From Calonectria ilicicola (Eukaryota; Ascomycota; Sordariomycetes; Hypocreales; Nectriaceae), in the NCBI GenBank assembly GCA_020809705.1, contig CP085834.1:496001-560000 (forward strand): a stretch of DNA of 64,000 bases, in the 5' to 3' direction. The notes beneath the pieces were generated by a model. It saw only the letters and a program-made list of their open reading frames with translations. It was not told the DNA's origin and searched no databases. This document shows positions 32,920-42,920 of this stretch, piece after piece; the first letter of the stretch is position 1; every line of letters begins with the position of its first letter. Made by a program: the position numbers and the translations under genes.

Positions 32920-33788
32920 TCATTGCGTTATTCTTTTAAGGTAAGCGTTCCACCCATCAGCTTGATACCTCTTGGCGGCTTCCACCGGATTCTCTGAAGC
33001 GTATATTCCTCTTCCAGCAATAATGAAATCTGAGCCACGTTCCACTGCACTATAAGGTGTCTGGTATCGCTGACCAAGATCATCCCCTTTGTTGGTCATG
33101 TTTACTCCCGTGGTGAAGATGACAAAATCCTCATTACCAGGCAACTCACACTCATCAGCCAGAGCTCTAGTGGCCACAAATCCTATCATGGATCTCGGGA
33201 ACTTGCGCGCCAGGTCAATGCATTTTTGTGTATAGGTTCTAGTGGCCAGACTACCTGCAGAAGTCATCTCGGCCAAGAGGAGAAAGGCTCGCTGGTCGCG
33301 GAAAGGAAAGGCTGGGTGCGTGATTGTCTGGTCCAGGGCGTCCACGATTCCATTTCCTCCGAGAACGCTGAGGTTGACAATGTCGGCCCACTCAGAAAGT
33401 CGCAGAGCGCCGCCATGGTACTGCTTCTGGACTGTTTTGCCAATATCCACAAGCTTGCGGTCCTCAAAGATTAAAAAAGTGTGCTTCTTGGCTAATGCCT
33501 TAAGGCCGTTGATGGTCGAATCACCAAAGTCCGAGACTACATCAACGTGCGTTTTGAAGACGGCTATGTACGGCCCGAGGCCTGTTGACATGTTAGTTCA
33601 GAAATGTGTGTAGATGATCTGGGATACTTGCTTTCAGCACACGCTAGGAGACTCTTGGTGTCTGTGAGATCGGCTGAGATAATCAGATTTGACTTTTTTG
33701 CTTCGGCGATCTCGAAAAGACGCCTTGCGACTGGGTGCTGGTGGTTGGCGGCCCTCTCAGGAAAGGACCATGTGGAAAGAGAAGCCAT
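32920..33788 (-). CDS. pyrG/URA3-like: Orotidine 5'-phosphate decarboxylase, 2 exons joined by a GC-AG intron
   Basis: ATG at 33788-33786; exon 1 33788-33632, intron 33631-33582, exon 2 33581-32920; 272 residues. Splicing joins LLACAES to [13 protein letters not shown]. The donor is GCAAGT (a GC-AG intron), with GAACTAAC branch site and CAACAG acceptor; no GT donor restores the frame. Active-site block [17 protein letters not shown] gives the catalytic Lys and Asp pair; DLTDT in exon 1, [19 protein letters not shown] (phosphate loop) and the length match fungal OMP decarboxylases. It converts OMP to UMP, the last step of pyrimidine synthesis. It may be the housekeeping gene or an extra copy; its setting among crotonases and methyltransferases is unusual. 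Confidence 0.92.
33582..33631 (-). other. GC-AG intron
   Basis: 50-nt intron with GCAAGT donor (33631-33626), CTAAC branch site and CAACAG acceptor ending at 33582. The exons it joins are conserved OMP decarboxylase sequence, so the boundaries are well constrained. Confidence 0.85.
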
Positions 33789-34938
33789 TTAGCTCGGTCG
33801 CCAAGTAGGTTTGTGTGAATTGTTTGATGTGTTCTGCACCACCCGTATTGAGGTGGCTTGCAGGGACTTTGCAAGCCGTTTCCAAAAGCCGGATTAAAAC
33901 TTCCATCTTGCTTGTGGATGTAGCGATCTTATAGAACGTCCTAGCAGAAACCTTGTCGTGAGGTACAAAGAGGCATAAAAAACTGGCTACACGCACCTTG
34001 TTGGCGACGCAGTGATCCTGCAAGCCAAGTGGGCCTAACATGTGCTGCAGTAGAAAATGCGTGCCAAGGCAACAGGCTAGGCTGGCGCGAATCTATTATG
34101 GGATTCGGGCATAGTTTGCCTATAGTATATCTTATGCTCGGTGACGAGAGCAAAAAATATATTTGAAGCATTATTCTATCAGCATTGCATCTTCCTGGTG
34201 AGATCACTCGAACGTATTCCAGAACATGTATTTTTCACCAAAAAAGTTACATGATTAGGTATTGGTATACTATACAATGATTCAGTTACAAGTCATGTCT
34301 GCAACAGCCCTCCCGTCCAACTGTCCTTGACAAAGGTTCGTTGCAAACAATTTCCTTAGGTGGGCTCACAAAAGGTAGTCACAAAGCTTGTGCCGTAGAT
34401 AAACTTCAAAATCACGTAATAGAACTCAAATCTACATCCAAGGTCCACAATACTTTTAGGACTTTGCTCAACCCATGCAAAGCATTGGTTGGCCTGATAC
34501 TAGCTTGCACGCTGGGTCATCACATGGCGTTTTGCGGAGAATGATTGGATGTGGGACTGAAGTAGGCCTTTCCAACCAAACAAAAGAGAATATTACTGAC
34601 GGATTCGGCATTTCACGTTGGTAATGTCTTAGCCAAGCCAACGACCCACCACTGACTAGTCTTGACTGGTTATCACGCAGCCTCATTTCAAGAGTTACGC
34701 GGCCTGGATTGGTACGGATCTTTCCAGCCCCCAAAATGCGAAATTGAAATGAGACATGGCCACCAGACCAACTTTCGCAAAATACGTTTCTGCAATACCG
34801 GTGCTGGTGATGGCATTTTCTGACCCCGCTTCTCCCACAAACCTCGCTATTCACCGCTAGCGTTGGCCAAAGACCCTCACTCCAACACCAAACGATTATA
34901 CTATCATAGATGCGGATGGTAGTTCCAGACTTGCCGGA
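33789..34938. other. Intergenic, no gene seen
   Basis: 1.15 kb divergent spacer. A minus-strand frame ending at 33757 overlaps the decarboxylase start and could act as an upstream ORF, but has no other support. Confidence 0.45.
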
Positions 34939-35834
34939 ATGTCGACTTGCAACTTCGTCTCGCCTCTAGACTCGGAACGCTTGACAATCACTCGGCATGG
35001 GCGCAACAACATCTACAAAATCACAATGCACTCACTTCCGCACAATATACTCGATAAGCCATTCTGTCAGGAGCTTATAGCCGCGTTTCGATGGATCGAG
35101 ACACAATTAGGGAAGAATAGTGAAGGCGCCGTCATCACAAGCAGTTCGGCTGGGGCGACTGTGGGCAGTGGTGGTCAAGGAAAGTTTTGGTGCGCTGTGA
35201 GTTTTCCTCCTGTATTGGCTTGCATTTGGTTCTCGCAGACATTATCCCACACGAATAAATCACGCAAAGATTGATAAACCTTGTCGTTTGCAGGGAACTG
35301 ATATACCTACCAGTGCAGAGGGTTACTTTCCAGTCAGTTTTCCTCATTTTCTTCATAATTCCAACTTACTGATGCTGTCATCTTGCGATCCAGCTTTACC
35401 ATACCATTCTGAACTTTCCGTTTCCGACCGTTGCCGAGATGACAGGCCATGCATTTGGTGGGGGCTATATTTTTGCTCTTTGTCATGACTATCGTGTCAT
35501 GAATAGCGAAAGGGGATATATTGCTCTCCCCGTAATCGACCTTGGGTACCATGCTGAAGGTGGGGCCTTGATTGTACAACTCAAGATAAATCCGAAGACT
35601 ACTTGGAAATTGCTCCTAGAGTCGCAGAGATTTACCGGAAAGGAAGCTCTCGAGGAAAATTTGGTTCATGTGGTTGCGAAACCAAACGAGCTCAGCAATG
35701 TAGCCATGAGCGTTGCAGAAAAATGGGCCCCAAAAGCTAAAACGGGCGTGTATGCCTTGCTTCGATTGGAGCTTTTTGGGCCTGCTAGCGAGGCCTTCAG
35801 AAGGCTAAGTCGCGTACCGGAGGCCCATCTCTAG
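34939..35834 (+). CDS. Enoyl-CoA hydratase/isomerase (crotonase) family protein 2, C-terminus -AHL
   Basis: Exons 34939-35196, 35294-35332 and 35394-35834; 245 residues. Intron positions match paralogue 1. It shares LDSERLTITRHGRNNIYKITM, EGAVITSSSAG, FPTVAEMTGHAFGGG and CHDYRVMNSERGYIALP. The middle exon is short (13 codons) and divergent. The C-terminus reads EAHL: AHL is at best a weak PTS1, so targeting may differ from the AKL copy. Same class as delta3,delta2-enoyl-CoA isomerases. Its stop lies only 20 bp from the stop of the convergent O-methyltransferase gene, so 3' UTRs must overlap. Confidence 0.85.
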
Positions 35835-35854
35835 AATACTATAGGTACAAATAT

Positions 35855-37116
35855 CTACACTGAGTCTCTTTTTAATCTTGCCTCAACCATGACTGTATTG
35901 CCGATGATCGACTTGTGCACCGCCACCAATTCAAGACCAGTCTTATCAAAAATATGCTGGAACTCTTCCAGCTTACGTTCTTTACCAGTTAAACAAAGCA
36001 GGGAAAAATCCAACCAATAGAGATCAAGAGGACCGCCGACTTCGACACGATCCGGAACAAGCATATCGCAAATCAAAAGCCTTGACGTAGGGCCCATGGC
36101 AGATACCGTATTCTTTACAAACTCGATACAAACAGGATTATAGAAATCATGGAGAAGTCGCCGCATCAGATAAATGTGGGCATCTAAAATGTGGGCATGG
36201 TTAGGGCATGTTTCATCTTGATAAATGGCGGTGGGGGATACTCACTTTTGACTGGCTGAAGAGTAAAGATGTCGTATTTCATAGGCTCGATACCAGGCAG
36301 TTCCTCGGGGGTCAGAGTATCGATAACAATCGGTAGATCCTGCAGGATCAATTTTCCTTCAAACACGTCCCTGCACTCTCCCTGGATAGCTCGGAGCGCT
36401 TGGCCCCTCCCGCCACCCACGTCAACCACAAATGGTCGCTCCGGCTCGTTTTTGACTTGTTCCTCCAATGATGCGAACGGGAACATGCCGAGGATCGGAA
36501 AGTTCTGCTCCATGTTTTGCAACGTCAGGTTCCACAGGTTTCGCTGCTCTGGGTCCATTTCCAAAATCTCGTAGTATGTCTTCCCCTCTTGGCCAGCCAA
36601 GAATGCAAACGGGCTCTTCTTGAGATCATAGAGGTCTTCCGGTGTGTGGTTTTTGACATATTCGGGTAGAGCGCCCCATGTCCTCAAAAAATCGACGGAT
36701 ACGCAGGCGACCCCTCCGAAAGCTGTAGGTTGCAGGGCGTGAGACAGTGCGTTGCTAGAGTAGGTGTCCGGGCCAGTCTCAACGGCAATTCTGTTCGCCA
36801 CAAGAACTCGCATGGCTCGCGTGATGACGGATTGATCGACATTGCCAGCTTTGGCCAACTCGGCCGCGGTGACGGTCTCGGCAGTAGCCAATTTCTCAAA
36901 CGCCTTGATACGGATTAGGACGTAGAGGGCGCCAGCAGTACTCATGTTCTCCAGCCACCGCATGACAATATCATACGGCTCCTCAATGGCTGCTCGGACG
37001 GCATCCGTCTTTTTCAGCAGCGCCATCTTTTGTTCGGCCGACTTGTCATAATCCTCCAATGCTTTGACAAGTGCCTTGGCCTCGGCCAGGGCTCGACTGA
37101 CTGCTTCGTCGGACAT
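35855..37116 (-). CDS. SAM-dependent O-methyltransferase (COMT type), 2 exons
   Basis: ATG at 37116-37114; exon 1 37116-36246, intron 36245-36184 (GTGAGT donor, TTTTAG acceptor), exon 2 36183-35855; 399 residues. Splicing joins LQPVK to AHIYLMRRLLHDF. The N-terminal part is the winged-helix dimerisation domain (AAELAKAGNVDQSVITRAMRVL); VVDVGGGRGQALRAIQ is the SAM-binding loop, and LLHDFYNP carries the His that acts as general base in this family. The protein should methylate a phenol or polyketide-type hydroxyl. It is divergent from the LaeA-like gene with 425 bp between starts. A 15-bp tandem duplication spans the 3' splice site. Confidence 0.9.
36172..36198 (-). repeat. 15-bp tandem duplication across a 3' splice site
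   Basis: AAATGTGGGCAT (plus strand) occurs at 36172-36183 and again at 36187-36198, one copy each side of the acceptor AG at 36185-36184 of the O-methyltransferase intron. Confidence 0.7.
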
Positions 37117-37541
37117 GGTGGCGACAGAGATGATGCAATCCGTCAGTCTTTGTCCAGAATGGTCGACGGGGTTTCAGGCAGTTGAATTGAGGGATCCAGA
37201 TTTGTCCAAAAACAACAGGTGTTCGCAACCGTGTTACCCCTCACCCGGTGGGCGGATAAAGGTGACAACCCCTGCATCGTCGAGCTCCACCGAGCAGCGT
37301 CGGATCATTTCGTGGTTCCTCTCAGGTCATGGCGAACTCTTGGTGTGTTCGCCCTAAAATTGGGACGTGGTGCAACCGGGTAAAACGGCACTACTGCCGG
37401 CCGAGCCAAGCATTCTCCACAATGTTGGTTGTGAGCAACAGGAGGCTTAAGGGCTTGGGCACCAGGGCACATTTTCTGATCTCACCACCACTTCACGTCC
37501 CTCAATCGCTGGTAAATCGGTTGCTACTACATCTTTAAAAC
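37117..37541. promoter_or_regulatory. Shared divergent promoter of the two methyltransferase genes
   Basis: 425 bp between start codons of the O-methyltransferase (minus) and LaeA-like gene (plus). No known operator is recognisable. The 5'-UTRs of both genes must lie here. Confidence 0.5.
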
Positions 37542-38999
37542 ATGGCGGACAACGAAAATATCGTTCAACCCGACGATGTAAGCGAATGACACCCCAGCGC
37601 ACTCAATCGCAGACAACCTCGTGGGCACAGCGGGAGCTAACTGACGGGCGCTATTTTAGTTTGCGGATCAGCAGGGCAGCGATGACGAGGTAAACCTTAA
37701 CATCCACTCCCCCCAAAACAGCTCCCACGTCGTTAATTCTGTTAGGCCTTCGACGCTCGAAGTGAGAGATCATCCCTGACGTCGATTACCTCTTCAATTG
37801 TCGAGGGAAAAGTCGGAGAAGGGCACCGTACCTACGCTGTGTACGGCAAGGAAGGTAAAATGCTCCATTCAAGCCAGCACAGTTCAATTTCCGCCTAACC
37901 ATGTCGCGCGCGCAGAATATGGGTTTCCTATGGACGACCAAGAGCTAGACAGGATGGACCTCTGCCATACCAAATACTACGCCTTGCTGAACAAGAAATT
38001 GTACCTGTCTCCCATTTCGGACAGCCCACAACGAATTCTTGATCTAGGATGCGGCACAGGTCGGTCTCGTCACCCGGTTGCCCCACCAAGTAAAACTCCA
38101 ATCAACTAACACATTCGCAGGAATCTGGGCCGTAGAGATGGCAGATAAATTCCCAGGCGCTCAGGTGCGACCAGAATCGACACTCAACGTGATTTTTGAC
38201 GTGACTAATCTTTTTTTCAGGTGGTCGGTGTGGACATTGCTCCAACCCAGCCGGAATGGTAAATCTCCAAGCCGCATCCCATGGTCCAGGGTAGTCCATA
38301 CTGACAAGGGTACCAGGGTTCTGCCGAATTGTCAGTTTGAACTCGATGACATTGAGCAGCCATGGACATGGCAGGAAAACAGTGCGGATTTCATCTTCTC
38401 TCGCGATTTGATTTGTGCGATTCGTGATTTTCCCAGACTAATTGACCAGTCCTACAAGTAAGCTACTTGCAAATGCGCACTAGTCGCTAGCTCACGCGTG
38501 CTAGGCACCTAAAGCCCGGCGGTTGGCTCGAGTTTCAATGCATCACTGGTGTCTTGGGTTGTGATGATGGCTCGGTGCCCAAGGACAGCTACCTCCAAGG
38601 CATGTCGGACAACTGTGAGCTTGCTTGTGTCAAATTCGGTACTCCAGTTGACGACCCCTGCCGGTGGAAAAAGTGGTTCGAAGAACGTGGATTTGTGGAT
38701 GTAGAAGAAATCATCTACAAGCTCCCCGTCTCGCCATGGGCAAAAGACCAGCGATTGAAACTACTAGGCATGTGGGAGCAACTTAATCTTTTGCAGGGCA
38801 TCGAAGGAATGACCATGAGGCTCTTCCAGAAGGGCTTGGGATGGACAGAAGAGGAAGTCTACCTCTTCACAACGATGCTACGAAAGGACCTAAAGAATGT
38901 CAAGCTTCATGGTTACTGGCCGTTGTGAGTAATATCAAGCTCCATCCTGGGTATCTACTAACAATTGATAGTATTATTGTCCGTGGTAGGAAGCCATAG
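37542..38999 (+). CDS. LaeA-like / UMTA-family methyltransferase, 9 exons
   Basis: Exons 37542-37577, 37660-37689, 37746-37854, 37916-38059, 38121-38164, 38221-38258, 38317-38457, 38505-38924 and 38972-38999 sum to 990 nt, 329 residues, one open frame across eight small introns. The acidic N-terminus (MADNENIVQPDD, SSLTSITSSIVEG) and YGFPMDDQELDRMDLCHTKY are hallmarks of this family; [20 protein letters not shown] is SAM motif I, VVGVDIAPTQPEWV motif II, LKPGGWLEF motif III. It ends in YWPF-IIVRGRKP. Relatives include the secondary-metabolism regulator LaeA and methyltransferases inside toxin and pigment clusters. This copy, divergent from an O-methyltransferase, is more likely a local cluster member than LaeA itself (inference). 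Confidence 0.9.
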
Positions 39000-39471
39000 C
39001 ATTTACGAGTCTTCGTTAATTCAACTCAAGATGTAATCTTGGAAAAGTCCCCCAATTAATATGGCCACAAATTGTAGTATGACTCAGTTGAATTCATGGT
39101 ATAGCATATTTGTTCTATTCTTGAAAATCAGGCCTAGAAAATGGTGAATTTTTAGATGGTGAACTCTTCCCAACTTATGACCCTCGTTCGTTCTTACACA
39201 TAGCTCTTTTCTACGTCACTATGGGCTTTTTTCGATTGTCACAATGTAGTCTACATGGTACCTGACTTTCTCTCGCGATTCGTCATCAAATTTCCGTCAT
39301 GTTCAAATCGCAACAGAGCTATTTTGCCCCGTCCAATCATTGAAGAATGGCATTCTGACATAAGCTCTGGGGGCTAATTCTTCCGCTTATTATTGTAAAT
39401 CCCTCAGATTAGTTGTTTAACTCAATTTCATCGCCAAATTCTTGCTATCAGAGTAAACCAATCTGCACTGC
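39000..39471. other. Intergenic, no gene seen
   Basis: 472 bp upstream of the NLR remnant; nothing supported. Confidence 0.5.
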
Positions 39472-40209
39472 ATGATAAGCGGAGTCAGTGTGATGGAGCC
39501 ATCATGCAAGCGAAAGAGAGTTCATACAGATGAGGATTCTGATGAACACCCGCAAAAGTCCACTTCGGTTCAGCAGACGACACATTCCGTTTTTAAAGGA
39601 GGACAAGGTATCCAAAACACCGGAAGTGGCGATATCAATGTTGCTGGCAATGTTACCATTGGTAGGCGCTTGAAGGATTTCAATCATCGAGTGTTTAGAA
39701 AGCTTACAAGCAAGTGAGGGGTCACAATAACCAAGAAAAGAATGCAGAATTCCTCAGGGCTTTGATGATAACCAACCCTAGAGATGATAAAACATGAATC
39801 GAACAACAAAAAGGTGGCTTATCGGAAAGTTCAGACCGCTGGGTTCTGAGCCAGCCAGACTTCCAACAATGGTGTGACAAAGAATAAAACCAGTTGCTGG
39901 GATCCTAGAAAAGGCAAAACAATGTTGCTCTGCGGTATCATCGATCAAATGCAGAAAGTTGTAACAGGGAGGTGTCTGTCCTATTTCTTCTGTGAGGCCA
40001 CGGATTCACGTTCTAACACAGCGACATCTGTGCTCCGGGGGCTTTTATATATACTATTTACGGAAGAGCCAACACTAATTACTCAAGAGCGCGAAAAATA
40101 CGAACAGTTCCATGTCTTTCATATAGTTATTTTCTTCCTCTTAGGAAAGGAAGATGCTGACAAGGTTATAGGATCTAAATGTATATCTTATAATAGATTT
40201 TTAGATTAA
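39472..40209 (+). pseudogene. Remnant of a second NLR: intact amyloid-like motif, decayed NACHT
   Basis: The first 81 codons are open: nuclear-localisation-like KRKR, acidic stretch, then GGQGIQNTGSGDINVAGNV, a motif of the sigma type found at the N-terminus of fungal NLRs. After TGA at 39715-39717 homology continues in pieces: MITNPRDDKT(stop)IEQQKGGL at about 39765, RWVLSQPDFQQWCDKE(stop) at about 39836, and from about 39903 GKGKTMLLCGIIDQMQK (Walker A with GKGKT) and LSYFFCEATDSRSNTATSVLRGL in another frame. At least three stops and one frameshift are visible. The sequence fades into A/T-rich DNA next to the transposon, so the C-terminal part is gone. CGA to TGA at DKT(R) fits C-to-T decay. 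Confidence 0.75.
39598..39663 (+). other. Sigma-type amyloid motif in the NLR remnant
   Basis: Encodes Gly-Gly-Gln-Gly-Ile-Gln-Asn...Gly-Asn-Val-Thr-Ile-Gly with alternating G/N/Q spacing. It is the best-preserved part of an otherwise broken gene. Confidence 0.6.
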
Positions 40210-40325
40210 TTATAAAGTTTAAAGATAATATAAAATAAAAATTTTAATAATAAAAAATCTTATATAATAAAAAAGTTTTTATTTAAATAAATTTTTAAAA
40301 AAAATAAATAATAAAAAATATAACA
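40210..40325. other. A/T-rich flank left of the DNA transposon
   Basis: Nearly all A and T, outside the left TIR. It probably was NLR coding sequence altered by spread of RIP from the neighbouring repeat (inference). Confidence 0.5.
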
Positions 40326-40327
40326 TA

Positions 40328-40364
40328 CTCCATAAGCTTACAACGTAGATAAGCATGTGATGCA
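40328..40364 (+). repeat. Left TIR of the DNA transposon
   Basis: CTCCATAAGCTT then GATAAGCAT; pairs with 49043-49079 on the opposite strand. Confidence 0.75.
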
Positions 40365-41803
40365 CTTTTTACAATACCCCATTTTAAAACTAAAATAAAA
40401 ATATAATAAAATATTTAATTAATTAATTCTAATTGTTATTTTCTTTTTTAAAGATTTTAATAATTATCTAATATATTCTTATATTATAACTAATTTTATT
40501 ATAAATTTTATAATATCTACTACCTAATTATATTAATTTTTTTTAATTATTATTTTATAATATTTTTATTTATATTTATATATTTATTTTTATTTAATTA
40601 ATTATTTTCTTATTTACTTTTATTATTATTATTTTTTTATTTTATAATTAAATTTTTTTAAATTTATAATATTTATTTAATATTTTATTTATTTATTAAA
40701 GATTTTAGATTTTAATTTTTAATAAAATAATTTTATATATAATAATTTTTATTTTTTTAAAAAGTAATTATAATATTTTAATAATAAACTTTAAAAAAAT
40801 ATTTTAAAATCTTTAAATTTATTTTATAAAATACTTAAATTATAAGCTAATTTTAATAGTATTCTTTAGAGTCTTTAAGATCTAAGAAGTAATAAACTTA
40901 ATTATTTAATTAAATAATATTAGTATTTATAGTTATATATTAAATTTTAATATAATATTTTTTATATTTAAAGGATTAAATTTAGCTTTTTTAAAATCTA
41001 CTTTAATATTATTTTCTATTATAATAGTTTAATATATATTATAAAAGATTAGAAAGAAGTTAATCTTTAAAATATAGATTATAAAATATTTAATTAAATA
41101 TTCTATTTTTTTTATATATTGTTTTTAATAGCTTAAAGTATATAATATTAAATGGCTAAAGTAGATAAGATAAATAAAATAGTATATAAAGTATAATAAT
41201 TTTATTATTTTTATAATATTTCTTAAATTTAATTAAATAATAATTTTTATATTTATTAAAAATTAAAAAATAATAATAATTAATTAATTAATTACTTATA
41301 TAATAATTAAAGTATTTTAATTACTTAAAAGTTATTTTATTATTAATCTAGCTATTTTAAGTAATTATAATAGCCTAATTGTCTAGAAGATTGCTTTCTT
41401 AATACCAATTAGTAAGATAATATTAGTTTATAATAATAAGAAATAGTAGGATAGCCTAGCCTCTTATATTAATAACTTTAATTATTATTATCTATTTCTA
41501 GTTTTTAAGCTAAATTAATTTTAAATTTAAATATTTTTTTATATCTATTATAATTATTTTACTTATAATAATATTTATTATAAAGCTAATTTTATTAAAA
41601 TTATATATATTATTTAATTAAATATTATATTTATTTATTATATTAATTATAAATTAAAATTAATTATTAATTATCTTTAGATTTTTATATTTAATTTTTT
41701 TATAATTATATTTATAATAAAATTATATTTTAAACTTTAAATAATATTTAATAAAATTTAAAATTTAATATTTATTAATAAATAATATATTTTAATTAAA
41801 AAA
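40365..41803. other. A/T-saturated interior of the DNA transposon, left part
   Basis: Almost no G or C for about 1.4 kb and stop codons in all frames; the signature of repeated C-to-T change on both strands (RIP). Confidence 0.8.
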
Positions 41804-41808
41804 TAATT

Positions 41809-42203
41809 TGTAACGGTCTGGTCAATTCCCAACTTGATGAACCAATCAGAACGAAGGGTTTATTGTTGGCAGGATGGTTAGGCGCGTTATGGTAAATAGA
41901 GCAATGGAAGTGTTACGTTAGGTAATAGTCAATCGCAATTGAGGTAACCAAGTTGTATTGAAAGCTGGCTAGTATCGGCCATAAGGGCGGATTCTAACCT
42001 GTCTATATACTATTATCGTAGTAGGCGCTCACTGTGTTGGTTCTATCTAAGTATTGGTGATCGGATGGGTGATCACAGGGTGATCACCAACATTATGGGT
42101 GATCGCGAGTGAGCGCTTCCTTATTGGTTGGTGTGGGGCTATAGGGTAGGTAGGTGTTAGTTCTGCCGTCGTAGACCGCCTAGGCGTGTCATGGGTCATA
42201 ACA
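41809..42203 (-). repeat. 3' LTR (element orientation)
   Basis: 395 bp, TGTAACGG...CATAACA on the plus strand. It contains four GGTGATC motifs at 42056, 42068, 42079 and 42098; the third forms the palindrome GGTGATCACC. Confidence 0.95.
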
Positions 42204-42208
42204 CGATG

Positions 42209-42218
42209 TCCCCCCTCT
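42209..42218 (-). other. Polypurine tract
   Basis: AGAGGGGGGA on the minus strand, five bases from the 3' LTR: the expected primer site for plus-strand DNA synthesis. Confidence 0.8.
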
Positions 42219-42299
42219 GTTGGTCTTGTCCTCAAGGCCCGTTAGTTCGACCTTGTGTGTGAGTTTCCCCATTTTTAACCTTCAAAATATTTTCTAATT

Positions 42300-42920
42300 A
42301 TGCCTCGTGGTCCAGGTGATTCCAAACAGCGTCTTCGTGCCAAGGCCCGAGCTCAGCTTATTAACTCAACGGGTTTTGAAATCATGCCGTGTTCATTCTG
42401 TTCCTCTAAGGGTTTGCGATGCAAGATGTTGCCGGATTCTGGTGACCGTTGCGGCGAGTGCACTCGTCGTGGTAGGACCTGTGATGCTTCAGAGGCGTCT
42501 TTGGCTGCGTGTGCGTCATTTTATGGTGGTGAATGTGGTTGGTTGCTGACTTTGGTAGTAAACCGGATAAATCGGGAGTCCGATCGTTTGGATATAGAGG
42601 AAGAGGTCGCTGAGGAGGAGTTCCTTCGTGTACAAGCGGAGGCGCTTGCGGCTCAGGCCAAGGTTCAGGAATCCTTGAACCGTTTATCCCGTCTTCGTCG
42701 TCAGAAACGTCAACTCAAGACGAAGGGTGTGGAGATGGTGCGTCGTGGGCTTTCTTCTTTGGATGAGTTGGAAGAGGCGGATCGGGTAGAGTCGGAAGCC
42801 GTTGTTCAGGCGCAGTCTTTAGGGGCAGTGGATGTTATCGATTGGAACGCTGTTGACCTCGATGGTTTGCTTGGCGTTGTGTCCTCAGGAACGCTTCCAG
42901 CAGCTTCGAGCAGTGCGTGA
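42300..42920 (+). CDS. Antisense ORF in the retrotransposon encoding a Zn2Cys6-like, coiled-coil protein
   Basis: ATG 42300, 206 residues, intact, on the strand opposite gag-pol and just inside the 3' LTR; its last 86 bp overlap the end of pol. Residues 31-62 show C-x2-C-x6-C-x9-C-x2-C-x6-C (CSFCSSKGLRC, CGECTRRGRTC), the exact cysteine grammar of Zn(II)2Cys6 clusters. Residues about 85-145 form a Glu/Ala/Leu/Arg-rich probable coiled coil, and the end is acidic (VIDWNAVDLDGLLGVV). The LTR beside it may act as its promoter. From memory similar cysteine-rich ORFs accompany other fungal gypsy elements, but I know of no function. It is the only undamaged ORF of the element. Confidence 0.75.
   Translation: MPRGPGDSKQRLRAKARAQLINSTGFEIMPCSFCSSKGLRCKMLPDSGDRCGECTRRGRTCDASEASLAACASFYGGECGWLLTLVVNRINRESDRLDIEEEVAEEEFLRVQAEALAAQAKVQESLNRLSRLRRQKRQLKTKGVEMVRRGLSSLDELEEADRVESEAVVQAQSLGAVDVIDWNAVDLDGLLGVVSSGTLPAASSSA

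Noticed and set aside
33757..34041. Minus-strand 94-codon frame upstream of OMP decarboxylase
   Set aside because: Non-ATG start, overlaps the real start in another frame, no domain; at most an upstream ORF.
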